A DNA stretch of 64,000 nt, taken from positions 248,001-312,000 of the forward strand of contig NZ_JAHDYS010000001.1 in assembly GCF_018531195.1 (NCBI RefSeq). Direction: 5' to 3'. How positions within the stretch are numbered: the first letter of the stretch is position 1; every line of letters starts with the position of its first letter. Origin of the DNA: Pelotalea chapellei (GTDB lineage: Bacteria; Desulfobacterota; Desulfuromonadia; Geobacterales; Pseudopelobacteraceae). Positions 26,967-34,570 of the stretch are shown piece after piece. Below the pieces are notes generated by a model. It ran no database searches, was not told the DNA's origin, and saw nothing but the letters and a program-made list of their open reading frames with translations. A program made the position numbers and the translations under genes.

Positions 26967-26999
26967 ACTCATCAACCAATACCACCATCAGGAGATGCC

Positions 27000-28520
27000 A
27001 TGAAACCAGCATATTACGTCACAACCCCCATATATTACGTCAATGACGTGCCCCACATCGGCCACGCCTACACCACTGTCGCCGGGGACGTGCTGGCCCG
27101 TTACAAGCGATTGATGGGGCATGACGTTTATTTTCTGACCGGCAGTGATGAACATGGTCAGAAAGTGGAGAAAGCTGCCACCACCGCCGGTGAGACGCCG
27201 CTGGAACTGGCCGACCGTGTGGTCAAGCGCTTCCAGGCGCTCTGGGAGCGGCTGGGTATTTCCAACACCGACTTCATCAGAACGACCCAGGAACGTCACA
27301 AAAAAGGTGTCACACACATTTTCAAAGACATCATGGAAAAGGGTGACATCTACCTCGGCGAATATGAGGACTGGTACTGTACCCCGTGCGAAACCTTCTG
27401 GACTGAAACCCAACTCATCGAAGATCGTTGTCCCGACTGCAACCGCCCGGTGGAAAAGCTTAAGGAGGAATCCTACTTCTTCCGCATGAGCAAGTATCAG
27501 GAGCAGCTGCTTGCCCACATCGAGGCTAATCCTGACTTCATCCAGCCCAAGAGCAAGCGCAACGAGATCATCTCTTTTGTAAAAGAAGGGCTGCGTGATC
27601 TTTCCGTGTCACGCACCACCTTCACCTGGGGTATTCCGGTACCAGGCAATGAAAAACACATTATTTATGTTTGGTTCGATGCACTGACCAACTACATCAC
27701 CGCCTTGGGCTATCCCGAAGCAACTGCCGACTACCAGCGCTTCTGGCCGGTCAACGTACACCTGATCGGCAAGGACATTCTGCGCTTTCATGCCGTTTAC
27801 TGGCCCACATTCCTGATGGCCGCCGGACTTCCCCTGCCGGAGAAGGTCTTTGCCCACGGCTGGTGGACAGTGGAAGGGCAGAAGATGAGCAAGAGCCTGC
27901 AGAATGTTGTCGAGCCCAATCTTCTGATCGACAAGTATGGCGTCGATGTGGTCCGGTACTTCCTGCTGCGCGAAGTCCCCTTCGGCCTGGACGGCGATTT
28001 CTCACACTCAGCGCTTGTCCAGCGACTTAACTCCGACCTGGCCAATGACCTCGGCAACCTGCTCAGCCGCTCAACTGCCATGGCAGTAAAATACTTCGAT
28101 GGAGTGCTGCCCGCACCGGGCAAGCTGTCCGATTGTGATCAGGCACTTGTCGGAAAAACCGCGGAGATGGTTACTGCAGTAGACCGATTTATAGATGAAA
28201 TGGCATTCAGCAAGGCGCTCCAGGCGATTTGGGATGTTGTTTCTGCCGGCAACAAATACATCGACGAGACAGCCCCTTGGACACTGGCCAAGGATCCTGA
28301 ACAAAAAGAGCGCCTTGCAACGGTCATGTACTGCCTGCTGGAATCTCAACGGATCGTACATATAATTTTGTCGGCGTTCATGCCGGCCACAACAGTGAAG
28401 GCACTTGCCAGCCTGGGTTTTCAGAAGGAATATTCAGGTAAGGATCTTGCGTGGGGTGGCTTACAGGCAGGAACAACAATTACCAAAGCAGAAGCGCTAT
28501 TCCCAAGGATGGAAGGGTAA
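27000..28520 (+). CDS. metG: Methionyl-tRNA synthetase
   Basis: Charges tRNA-Met. 506 residues. Class I motifs: HIGH at 19-22 (DVPHIGHAYTT) and KMSKS at 295-299 (GQKMSKSLQN). A zinc-knuckle region holds CTPCETFW and RCPDC. The helical anticodon-binding domain follows, with the usual DETAPWTLAK motif. There is no C-terminal EMAP/dimerisation domain, so this is the short form. A hairpin terminator follows at 28648-28679, after a repeat-like element. Confidence 0.96.
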   Translation: MKPAYYVTTPIYYVNDVPHIGHAYTTVAGDVLARYKRLMGHDVYFLTGSDEHGQKVEKAATTAGETPLELADRVVKRFQALWERLGISNTDFIRTTQERHKKGVTHIFKDIMEKGDIYLGEYEDWYCTPCETFWTETQLIEDRCPDCNRPVEKLKEESYFFRMSKYQEQLLAHIEANPDFIQPKSKRNEIISFVKEGLRDLSVSRTTFTWGIPVPGNEKHIIYVWFDALTNYITALGYPEATADYQRFWPVNVHLIGKDILRFHAVYWPTFLMAAGLPLPEKVFAHGWWTVEGQKMSKSLQNVVEPNLLIDKYGVDVVRYFLLREVPFGLDGDFSHSALVQRLNSDLANDLGNLLSRSTAMAVKYFDGVLPAPGKLSDCDQALVGKTAEMVTAVDRFIDEMAFSKALQAIWDVVSAGNKYIDETAPWTLAKDPEQKERLATVMYCLLESQRIVHIILSAFMPATTVKALASLGFQKEYSGKDLAWGGLQAGTTITKAEALFPRMEG

Positions 28521-28528
28521 TCCACTTC

Positions 28529-28633
28529 CAAATCAAAGCGCTATCTTCGTTGGCTCGTCTTCGGCTCCTCAACGTACTACTTGTACGCTTTCGTCGCCTC
28601 GCTCCTCGCCGCCTTGATTTCATCTTTGATTTG
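28529..28633. repeat. 105-bp element with perfect 10-bp inverted ends, downstream of metG
   Basis: The ends CAAATCAAAG (28529-28538) and CTTTGATTTG (28624-28633) are exact inverted repeats. The interior is strongly pyrimidine-rich on the plus strand, repeats a CTTCG/CTCCTC pattern and includes the short palindrome CGTAC-N5-GTACG. It has no reading frame of note. It looks like a small non-autonomous repeat, but I see no second copy in this window. Confidence 0.5.
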
Positions 28634-28647
28634 AAACTGGAGGATTA

Positions 28648-28679
28648 AAAAGGGAAGACCTATGCGGGTCTTCCCTTTT
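28648..28679. terminator. Bidirectional hairpin terminator
   Basis: AAAAGGGAAGACC (28648-28660) pairs with GGTCTTCCCTTTT (28667-28679). On the plus strand it serves metG; on the minus strand it immediately follows the stop codon of the ABC gene remnant and ends in T5. Confidence 0.8.
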
Positions 28680-28740
28680 CTACTATATCGAGGAAGAACG
28701 CTTCCAAATCTCTCCGCTTTGTTTCCAATAATATAATCTC
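28660..28740 (-). pseudogene. Remnant of the 3' end of an ABC-transporter ATPase gene
   Basis: The 26 codons plus stop read EIILLETKRRDLEAFFLDIV followed by EKGRPA and TAG. This matches the last 26 residues of the complete ATPase encoded at 29737-30657 at 22 positions (its end is EITLLETKRRDL...ENGKSA). Upstream of the Glu codon the match stops at once, and a decayed antitoxin gene begins. It is either the broken end of a former paralogue or a target-site duplication left when the toxin-antitoxin segment inserted. Confidence 0.8.
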
Positions 28741-28744
28741 TCCT

Positions 28745-28916
28745 CTATTTCCACATTTCTAATGGTTTCAAACGATTGTGTAGCTCTGGTAAATGCAGCT
28801 TCCTCTTCCTAACTCCAAGTACCGGCCAAACCATCAAGATCATAATGGGTAGTTGTTCGCTTGCGCTTGTCAATCCCAGTTGCCTCGCGAATTAAACGCA
28901 AAGCCATAGTTATCAT
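28745..28916 (-). pseudogene. Decayed VapB-like antitoxin gene
   Basis: From ATG 28916 (AAAGGA upstream) the frame reads MITMALRLIREATGIDKRKR then HYDLDGLAGTWS, a familiar N-terminal pattern of small VapB-type antitoxins (the HxDLDxLAGTWS...EEEAAF...FE-I...W motif). A TAG at 28809-28811 interrupts it. Beyond the stop the same frame continues EEEAAFTRATQSFETI, and a one-base shift is needed to reach the expected ending EMWK-stop at 28745. No PIN-domain toxin accompanies it. Two lesions indicate a non-functional gene. Confidence 0.7.
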
Positions 28917-29017
28917 TGCTATATCCTTTCAAGGATGAAAGAGTATGAATCAGTGAGAAAAGCCATTAATCTCCTGATTTTTTATATGATTGGCCATGCA
29001 AATGTATGGCCTTATCC

Positions 29018-29341
29018 TCAAAATCCTGAAAGTAGTGCATCAACTGTCGCTAAGATGTCACTCCTCATGAATGCGATTGAACCCACTTTTCCGCGAAGTT
29101 CTTTTACACTGATGGCTGCCAGCAGTTGAGTCGCTAAAATCAGCTCAGTATCTCCAAACATGAATACCAAGTTTGCCTTCTCAATATAATCCATCTTTCT
29201 GGCTCTGGCGATTTCGGCAGACAGGAGTGGGATAACTATTCGAGAACCACAATCTGCAAAAATATCGTACTGAATATCGACTACAAAGGGAATTGCTTTG
29301 GAATCTCTGCCATTATTTCGATAAACATCGAATTGGGCCAT
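29018..29341 (-). CDS. ccdB: CcdB-family toxin
   Basis: 107 residues with CcdB features: MAQFDVYRN at the N-terminus, FVVDIQYDIFADCGSRIVIPL, and LILATQLLAAISVKEL. CcdB poisons DNA gyrase by trapping the cleavage complex. The F-plasmid toxin ends in Trp-Gly-Ile, whose residues are needed for killing; this one ends in Ser-Gly-Phe, so activity is uncertain. The start codon shares one base with the ccdA stop (TAATG), the normal coupled arrangement. Sequence 28917-29017 downstream holds no gene. Confidence 0.9.
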   Translation of the reverse strand: MAQFDVYRNNGRDSKAIPFVVDIQYDIFADCGSRIVIPLLSAEIARARKMDYIEKANLVFMFGDTELILATQLLAAISVKELRGKVGSIAFMRSDILATVDALLSGF

Positions 29342-29586
29342 TAGAAAAGCTTCCTCCCGTCACTGAACAACCCAATTTCATCTATAAAAGCATTCATATC
29401 ATTGATGGCTTTTCGATTCCTGCCTAACCAGTCTTTCTCCCGCTTCGTTTTTGCATAGTCGACGAGGCACTTCTCCAACATACCGGAAAGATTTAGGTTA
29501 TCTTCACGTGCCATACCGAGCAAATCGACTCTGACGCTTAGGTTTGTTGGCTTTCTTTTAATTTTTTCCTTGCAAGCAGGTTCCAT
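29341..29586 (-). CDS. ccdA: CcdA-family antitoxin
   Basis: 81 residues. The N-terminal half is a ribbon-helix-helix-like DNA-binding part (KPTNLSVRVDLLGMAREDNLNLSGMLEKCL), the C-terminal half the toxin-binding region with NRKAINDMNAFIDEIGLFSDG, equivalent to the EGMAEVARFIEMNGSFADE region of F CcdA. GGAG lies six bases before the ATG. The gene is first in a two-gene operon with ccdB and should autoregulate from the octamer array upstream. Confidence 0.9.
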   Translation of the reverse strand: MEPACKEKIKRKPTNLSVRVDLLGMAREDNLNLSGMLEKCLVDYAKTKREKDWLGRNRKAINDMNAFIDEIGLFSDGRKLF

Positions 29587-29611
29587 GGAAACTCCATCAT
29601 CTTAATTTTAT

Positions 29612-29663
29612 ATGCGCATTGCCGTGCATCATGATGCGCATTTTTTATATAAACAATACGCAT
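29612..29663 (-). promoter_or_regulatory. Operator array: three palindromic octamers with 22-bp spacing
   Basis: ATGCGCAT at 29612-29619 and 29634-29641 (each self-complementary) and ATACGCAT at 29656-29663 recur at exactly 22 bp. A CATCATGATG palindrome lies between the first two (29628-29637). Two helical turns apart, the sites would sit on one face of the DNA upstream of ccdA. They are the natural candidate for CcdA/CcdAB binding. Confidence 0.7.
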
Positions 29664-29674
29664 AACCCTGTCAA
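29646..29674 (-). promoter_or_regulatory. Sigma70-type promoter of ccdAB
   Basis: TTGACA (29674-29669 on the minus strand), a 17-base spacer and TATATA (29651-29646). The third octamer lies inside the spacer and the second directly downstream of the -10, so binding there would block polymerase. Confidence 0.7.
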
Positions 29675-29675
29675 T

Positions 29676-29704
29676 AAAAAAGCCTCCGGAATATCTCCAG
29701 AGGC
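29676..29704 (-). terminator. Terminator of the pilin-cluster ABC operon
   Basis: On the minus strand GCCTCTGGA...TCCGGAGGC forms a hairpin (29704-29682) followed by T6. It ends the ABC ATPase transcript just before the ccdAB promoter. Confidence 0.8.
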
Positions 29705-29736
29705 GCGTTCAGTGGTATATGCAAAAGAATCATTGC

Positions 29737-30657
29737 CTACGCAGATTTTCCATTTTCAACAATATCAAGAAAAAAAGCTTCAAGATCTCTCCGCTTTGTT
29801 TCCAGTAATGTAATCTCTACCGAACTTTCTCCGACAAGTGCCATGAACTCCTGAAATTGCGCCACCGGCACCAGATACTCGACGAACTGCTCGTTGCTGC
29901 GGATTGCCTTGAATTCCTGCAACGCGGCCTGATTGCCAACATGCTGCCTGGTCTGTACCAGATAGCCTTCTATGCCGCTGCGCATGATATTCTCTACACT
30001 GTCCAAAGCCCGCAGTTGCCCCTGTACGATCACCCCTACCCTGTCGCAGACTTTTTCCACATCATCAGTAATATGGGTGCTGAAAAAAACGCATTTGCCG
30101 CGCTTCTTCAAATCCAGAATGATTTCCTTGACCAGAGCCCGGCCGATCGGGTCAAGCCCGCTCATGGGCTCATCCAGGATGTACACTTCCGGGTCATGCA
30201 CCAGCGTCTGGGCCAGCCCCACCCGCTGCACCATCCCTTTGCTGTATCCGCGCATCTGGCGCTTGCGCGCCTCCCACAGATCAAGCCGCTTCAGCACTTC
30301 TTCGGTGCGACGATTCAGCAGTGAAGCATCCATGTTGAATTGGGAACCGACGAAGCGGATGTACTCCTCTGCACTAAGGTAATCGTAGAAGGCGGGGTTT
30401 TCGGGGAGAAAGCCGACCACCCGTCGTGATGCTGCCTGTGCCACGTCCATGCCCATAATGCTGGCACTGCCGCTGGTTGGCCTGAGCAACCCCATGATCA
30501 GCTTGATAGTGGTGCTCTTACCAGCACCGTTGGGACCAAGGAAGCCAAACACCTCTCCCGGCGCAACCTGCAGATCAAGCTGCTTCAATGCTTCAACACG
30601 CGCCCTTTTTTTACCTGTGAATTGCTTGGACAAAGAAACTGTTTCAATTGCGTTCAT
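29737..30657 (-). CDS. ABC-2 type exporter ATP-binding protein
   Basis: 306 residues from the ATG at 30657 (GGAG seven bases upstream; overlaps the preceding gene by 14 bases). Walker A GPNGAGKST, Q-loop region VGFLPENPAFYDYL, signature MRGYSKGMVQRVGLAQTL, Walker B VYILDEPMSGLD, switch His in FFSTHITDDVEK. The C-terminal 80 residues are a DrrA/CcmA-like extension. It works with the ABC-2 permease two genes upstream. A similar ABC set follows the pilA locus in G. sulfurreducens. Its 3' end recurs at 28660-28740. Confidence 0.93.
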   Translation of the reverse strand: MNAIETVSLSKQFTGKKRARVEALKQLDLQVAPGEVFGFLGPNGAGKSTTIKLIMGLLRPTSGSASIMGMDVAQAASRRVVGFLPENPAFYDYLSAEEYIRFVGSQFNMDASLLNRRTEEVLKRLDLWEARKRQMRGYSKGMVQRVGLAQTLVHDPEVYILDEPMSGLDPIGRALVKEIILDLKKRGKCVFFSTHITDDVEKVCDRVGVIVQGQLRALDSVENIMRSGIEGYLVQTRQHVGNQAALQEFKAIRSNEQFVEYLVPVAQFQEFMALVGESSVEITLLETKRRDLEAFFLDIVENGKSA

Positions 30658-31534
30658 GCGATTCTCCATCGTTCTGCGAGTTATCTTTTTTTCCGCCAAA
30701 CGCAAACTTGCTGGTCGTTGCCACCTTGCCATCCGGCGTCAGATAAAACGTGCCTCCATAAGGATCCACCGGTGCCGGTGTCAAGTAGCCAGCCCGAACC
30801 AGCTGTTCAACGGTGGCAGGTTCTGCCTTCCGCTCCTGCCGATATTTATCCCTGGCAAGCTCAATCCGATGAGCCTCCTTAAAGGCACTCAAACGGATCT
30901 GATAGTTCTTTTTGACAGCCGGGTTACGTTCACCTTTTTCCATGGCTGATAAATAGGAAATTGCCAGTTCTGTCTGTCCGGATTCTTGCATATAACGACC
31001 GGCAAGACTGAAGTGCAACTCACTACCGCTCAGTTCTCCGGCACGTTTGTAATATTCAGCCGCCTTGGGGTAGTCTTTCATGAAATAGGCGCTATTGAAT
31101 CCTGCAAAAAAAGGCAGCATCCAGTCCCATGTACGATACTTCATCCCATAATCGAGCAGATCATTGGCCAGTTTGTACTGTTTTACATCCCAAGTCAGAA
31201 AACTCTGGGCAAAATAGTAGGCGTCCATATTGTAGGGATCTAGCTTAACTGCGCCATGAAGTATCCCAGACATCCGTTTATAATCAGGTAGAATCGGTAG
31301 TATATCGTTTTCATTCTTTACTGATAGTCCGCCAAAATACATCAAAACCTTCGATACAAGCGATGCCGCAACCAGCTCTTTGTGATCTGCAGCAACTATC
31401 CTCAACGCCGTTACTGACGGAATGTAGCCCATCTTTTCATCAAAAGGTCTGTTATGGAGATATTCGGTAAATGGCACAATTAAGATGCCGTATAAAACCA
31501 AACATGCGAGTGTTGCAAATACTGTTTTAACCAT
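30644..31534 (-). CDS. Membrane-anchored TPR protein of the pilin cluster
   Basis: 296 residues. An uncleaved-looking N-terminal helix (TVFATLACLVLYGILIVPF) anchors a periplasmic domain containing TPR-like helices around residues 90-215 (YAFAQSFLTW..., FSLAGRYMQESGQTELAISYLSAM). The C-terminal end, VEQLVRAGYL...DPYGGTFYLTPDG, resembles the tail of type II secretion/pseudopilin-like proteins, where an acidic-Pro-Tyr-Gly turn is common. Located between the ABC permease and ATPase genes, with overlaps or short gaps on both sides. Function unknown; a structural role in the exporter or pilus assembly is plausible. Confidence 0.8.
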   Translation of the reverse strand: MVKTVFATLACLVLYGILIVPFTEYLHNRPFDEKMGYIPSVTALRIVAADHKELVAASLVSKVLMYFGGLSVKNENDILPILPDYKRMSGILHGAVKLDPYNMDAYYFAQSFLTWDVKQYKLANDLLDYGMKYRTWDWMLPFFAGFNSAYFMKDYPKAAEYYKRAGELSGSELHFSLAGRYMQESGQTELAISYLSAMEKGERNPAVKKNYQIRLSAFKEAHRIELARDKYRQERKAEPATVEQLVRAGYLTPAPVDPYGGTFYLTPDGKVATTSKFAFGGKKDNSQNDGESHERN

Positions 31535-31537
31535 CTT

Positions 31538-32329
31538 CTACCTCATTTCGCGGCGCGTAAAGATGGATGAAGAGACTGAAAGCAATAGTCCAACATAAAC
31601 AACAAAATATGCCGAGGTCATTAACAGGCCGTTTGCCGGTAACGGCAGGCCGTAAATAGCATACAGCTTGAGGTCAAAGGCTCCAAAGTTGGGAATGATG
31701 TAATACAGAGCGGTAGCGGTCTGTTTCAAAAATGGAGAAAGTGTTTTTGAAGCAGGTGAATGAATATATTCGTAAACTTGCTGTGTAACTCCGCCTGTAA
31801 CAAACATTGCAATCGTTCCAAAAACCGGCAAAAAAAACGACGTACTGACAGTCGATAACAGGAAGGCAAAGGCAATCAGCAGGATATATTTCAGAGCATC
31901 AAACAGGATGCAGAGAATCATTGAACCCCAAACAATCGGACGATCGGATGGATAGATTGAGGAGGAATATGCGACCACGCAAAAAGCTGCAATCCCCAGC
32001 ACAGATGCTGCAATTATCACAAACAGGGCCGTACCGCCAAACCTCCCCAACAAATAGCTACGTCGAGAAAGCGGCAGACCGAGAACACTAAAAGTATAGC
32101 GCCGTTCAATGTCCTTCCAAAGCGAGGTTCCACCGAGAAAAACCGATAATAAAAGTAAAATGAATGAAATCAGGGAAAGTGACAGGGTAATGGTAAGCTC
32201 CGTAACCTGGCGCATGGATAGGGAGGCAAAGATCGGAATAAACAGAAACATCAGGGCTGTTACCATAATCCCCTGAAACACTTTATCTCGAAAAATGCCT
32301 TTCAATGTTATAGCGACGATTGTCTTCAT
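31538..32329 (-). CDS. ABC-2 type exporter permease
   Basis: 263 residues with six hydrophobic helices. The N-terminus (IVAITLKGIFRDKVFQGIMVTALMF) and the conserved LGLPLSRRSYLLGRFGG segment, which contacts the ATPase, fit ABC-2 permeases of the gliding/copper-export type. Three bases separate it from the TPR gene. Codon use here is more AT-rich than in the metabolic genes on either side. Substrate unknown. Confidence 0.87.
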   Translation of the reverse strand: MKTIVAITLKGIFRDKVFQGIMVTALMFLFIPIFASLSMRQVTELTITLSLSLISFILLLLSVFLGGTSLWKDIERRYTFSVLGLPLSRRSYLLGRFGGTALFVIIAASVLGIAAFCVVAYSSSIYPSDRPIVWGSMILCILFDALKYILLIAFAFLLSTVSTSFFLPVFGTIAMFVTGGVTQQVYEYIHSPASKTLSPFLKQTATALYYIIPNFGAFDLKLYAIYGLPLPANGLLMTSAYFVVYVGLLLSVSSSIFTRREMR

Positions 32330-32370
32330 ATTTTTATGGCCCTCAATTTGTAATAACCTTGTGAAACAGT

Positions 32371-34056
32371 TTACATACTATCAAGCAACCGCTTAGCGAA
32401 TGGTTTATACATGGTTTCCCCAGGAGTTGCCAAAAACTGCATGAAATATTTTTGCGCCAATTCGTTTTCGTTCACATACAAATAGGATTTTGCCGCGTTG
32501 TACAGCCCATCTATATAGTGGGGATCCCTTTCAAAGGCTTTTAAATAGTAACCGGCCACCCTACGATACAGTATAACTTTATCGGCATATTTATCTGCAT
32601 TCATTGTAATAGTATAAACCAAGGCCATGTAATTGGCTGTTGGCTGCTTGGATAACTGAGCGGCACGAACAGCAGCCGTTTCATATCCTGCGTAATCTCT
32701 CCTTGCCAGACAAATGACCGCCATATTACTCCATACAAAATCTGTATCATAACCCATTGCCAGGGATTTTTCCAAGAGACGTTGCGCCTCATCATATTTA
32801 GCTTCTTTAATCAACTCGATAGCAACCCCCACATAACTACGGGGGAATTCAGGTGATTTTTGTAATATATCGTACCAGAACGCTTTTGAATCAGTCCATA
32901 GGACTACTCTGCTAATTGTTATACAAGCATATGTAAGGACAAGAGCAAAAAACAGACTCCGCAACCGTACAGATCGACAGCATGACAGGCAAATTCCGAC
33001 AGCAAGCGCTATGCCTATCGAAGAAAGGTACAGGTAGCGTTCAGCAAATGGTGTCCATGGCAGTTTTCCGTGCAGAGCCAACAGAGGGGGGGCAAGGCCG
33101 AATACCGTAATTAACAGGGATAGACGCAGGGAAACGATTCTCCAAAAGAGAAAGAGCAAAGTGATACTTGCAATTATGCCGATGACTACATAGAGGTTTG
33201 TGTTGATGGTTACAATCGCAAAATTAAGCGGCAACGGGAAGAGAAGCTTTTTGATATAAAAACCAAACGCGGCAAAGCTCTCGCTCACAAAATGGTAGAA
33301 AGGCTTTGCAGCGCTGATCCCCACAATCCTACCGATGCCGCTATCCACTCCCCGGTGAAATCCGTTGCGCATTGCTAGATACAACCCAGCTGCCAGTGCC
33401 ATGGCACCATACAGGGAATATCTTCTTTCAGGTGATATGATCGAACGATTAAGCTGGCAATACACCGGTAAAATCAGCACAGTTGCAATCGAAGCTTCCT
33501 TTGAAAGGAGTGAGCAGAGAAACATGATGAAGAAAGCGCTTGTTGCCTTGATGGTATCAACCTGGGCATTTAAGCCAACAAGAAGCGCCAAAAGAAAAAA
33601 AGTACAGCACAGAAGGTCAGTCCGACCGGCCATCCACAAGACAGCCTCACTATTCACCGGATGCAGGGCAAATATCAGAGCAGCGACACAAGCAGCAGTT
33701 TTCCGCAGCGAAGAAAGTTTGAATGTTTGTAATGCAAACAGATAGACGAGCAAGGCGTTAATGAGGTGCAGACCTGCATTCATTACATGGAAGGCCAGTG
33801 GGTCACGACCAAATAGCTGCAGGTCCAGAATAAAGGATAAAAAGGGAATAGGTCTGAAATAATCTCCGCCCCCTCCCAAAAAGAGTGAGTGGAGCGATAT
33901 TTCGTTAGTCTGTAAAAAATCAAGAATGCTGACATCGTCAACTGAAATAAAATCAACATGCAGCGTATTCAGGTAGGAAAGTACAACCATCACGACAATA
34001 ATTGCACTATGGAGCACAGCACTATCAAGAATATCAATAATTTTATTGTTGGACAT
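32371..34056 (-). CDS. Polytopic membrane protein with C-terminal TPRs, TMTC-like (GT-C glycosyltransferase candidate)
   Basis: 561 residues. Residues 1-400 hold about ten membrane helices with the landmarks of the TMTC/GT-C group: an acidic pair in the first periplasmic loop (FISVDDVSIL), YFRPIPFLSF, FALHPVNSEAVLWMAGRTDLL and the FAERYLYLSSIG motif. Residues 400-561 are TPRs (SYVGVAIELIKEAKYDEAQRLLEKSLAMG). Eukaryotic TMTC proteins O-mannosylate cadherins; here, next to the pilin genes, pilin O-glycosylation is a reasonable guess. A homologue of similar design follows pilA in G. sulfurreducens. No good ribosome site precedes the ATG. Confidence 0.8.
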   Translation of the reverse strand: MSNNKIIDILDSAVLHSAIIVVMVVLSYLNTLHVDFISVDDVSILDFLQTNEISLHSLFLGGGGDYFRPIPFLSFILDLQLFGRDPLAFHVMNAGLHLINALLVYLFALQTFKLSSLRKTAACVAALIFALHPVNSEAVLWMAGRTDLLCCTFFLLALLVGLNAQVDTIKATSAFFIMFLCSLLSKEASIATVLILPVYCQLNRSIISPERRYSLYGAMALAAGLYLAMRNGFHRGVDSGIGRIVGISAAKPFYHFVSESFAAFGFYIKKLLFPLPLNFAIVTINTNLYVVIGIIASITLLFLFWRIVSLRLSLLITVFGLAPPLLALHGKLPWTPFAERYLYLSSIGIALAVGICLSCCRSVRLRSLFFALVLTYACITISRVVLWTDSKAFWYDILQKSPEFPRSYVGVAIELIKEAKYDEAQRLLEKSLAMGYDTDFVWSNMAVICLARRDYAGYETAAVRAAQLSKQPTANYMALVYTITMNADKYADKVILYRRVAGYYLKAFERDPHYIDGLYNAAKSYLYVNENELAQKYFMQFLATPGETMYKPFAKRLLDSM

Positions 34057-34126
34057 TTCTGGATGATTACCCCGACAAGGTGACTGTCCATAAAATGGAG
34101 ACTGCGATTTTTATGTACAAGCGACA

Positions 34127-34173
34127 AGAGGGCATGTTTATCACATACCCTCTCATAGTTAGTACCGTACTAA
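34127..34173 (-). other. Palindromes between spc and the TMTC-like gene
   Basis: AGAGGG/CCCTCT arms (34127-34153) form a hairpin, and the 15-base palindrome TTAGTAC-C-GTACTAA (34159-34173) lies next to it. They begin 16 bases after the spc stop. No T-run follows on the minus strand, so they may stabilise the abundant pilin mRNA 3' end rather than terminate. Confidence 0.4.
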
Positions 34174-34188
34174 GTAAAACAAAATAAA

Positions 34189-34548
34189 TTATTGTGATGT
34201 CCAACCCGTGGAAGTAAGAACGCCAGCGGTACCAATGGCAGTGGTTGCCACAGTATCGGTTGCATCCTTACCGACATAATCAGCAGATTCTATAAAATAA
34301 AGATTTGAACTGTCATTACCGGAGCCAATAAATCTGTTGCCCGCTTTATTCTTGGCTACTACAGCATATTTTTGTGCAGAAGTTCCGGCATCAACCGAAT
34401 AAGCAACCGTTACATTGTTGGATGGCTTGAAGGTAAAATCCTTGGTTCCGCCATCATCAGTTTTTGTAGGCACTTTACCAGCAGCACCAAAAGCAGTTCC
34501 TGCTCCAAGTAGGACAAAAGAAAACACAACGATTATTTTATATTTCAT
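34189..34548 (-). CDS. spc: PilA-C / short pilin chaperone (Spc-like)
   Basis: 119 residues. A signal-peptide-like N-terminus (MKYKIIVVFSFVLLGAGTAFGA) is followed by a Gly/Thr/Lys-rich, beta-like domain resembling the globular head of a longer type IV pilin (KDFTFKPSNNVTVAYSVDAG; YFIESADYVGKDATDT). In Geobacter the pilin is split into PilA-N and this second protein, named Spc, which stabilises the short pilin. The ATG has AAGGAGAGG upstream and lies 22 bases after pilA. Not found with long-type pilins, so it is diagnostic of the lineage. Confidence 0.88.
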   Translation of the reverse strand: MKYKIIVVFSFVLLGAGTAFGAAGKVPTKTDDGGTKDFTFKPSNNVTVAYSVDAGTSAQKYAVVAKNKAGNRFIGSGNDSSNLYFIESADYVGKDATDTVATTAIGTAGVLTSTGWTSQ

Positions 34549-34570
34549 GACTCACCTCTCCTTAAGTTAT

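Noticed and set aside
28935-29129. 64-codon plus-strand frame opposite ccdB
   Set aside because: Overlaps ccdB in antisense and has no ribosome site; the non-overlapping part shows no features.
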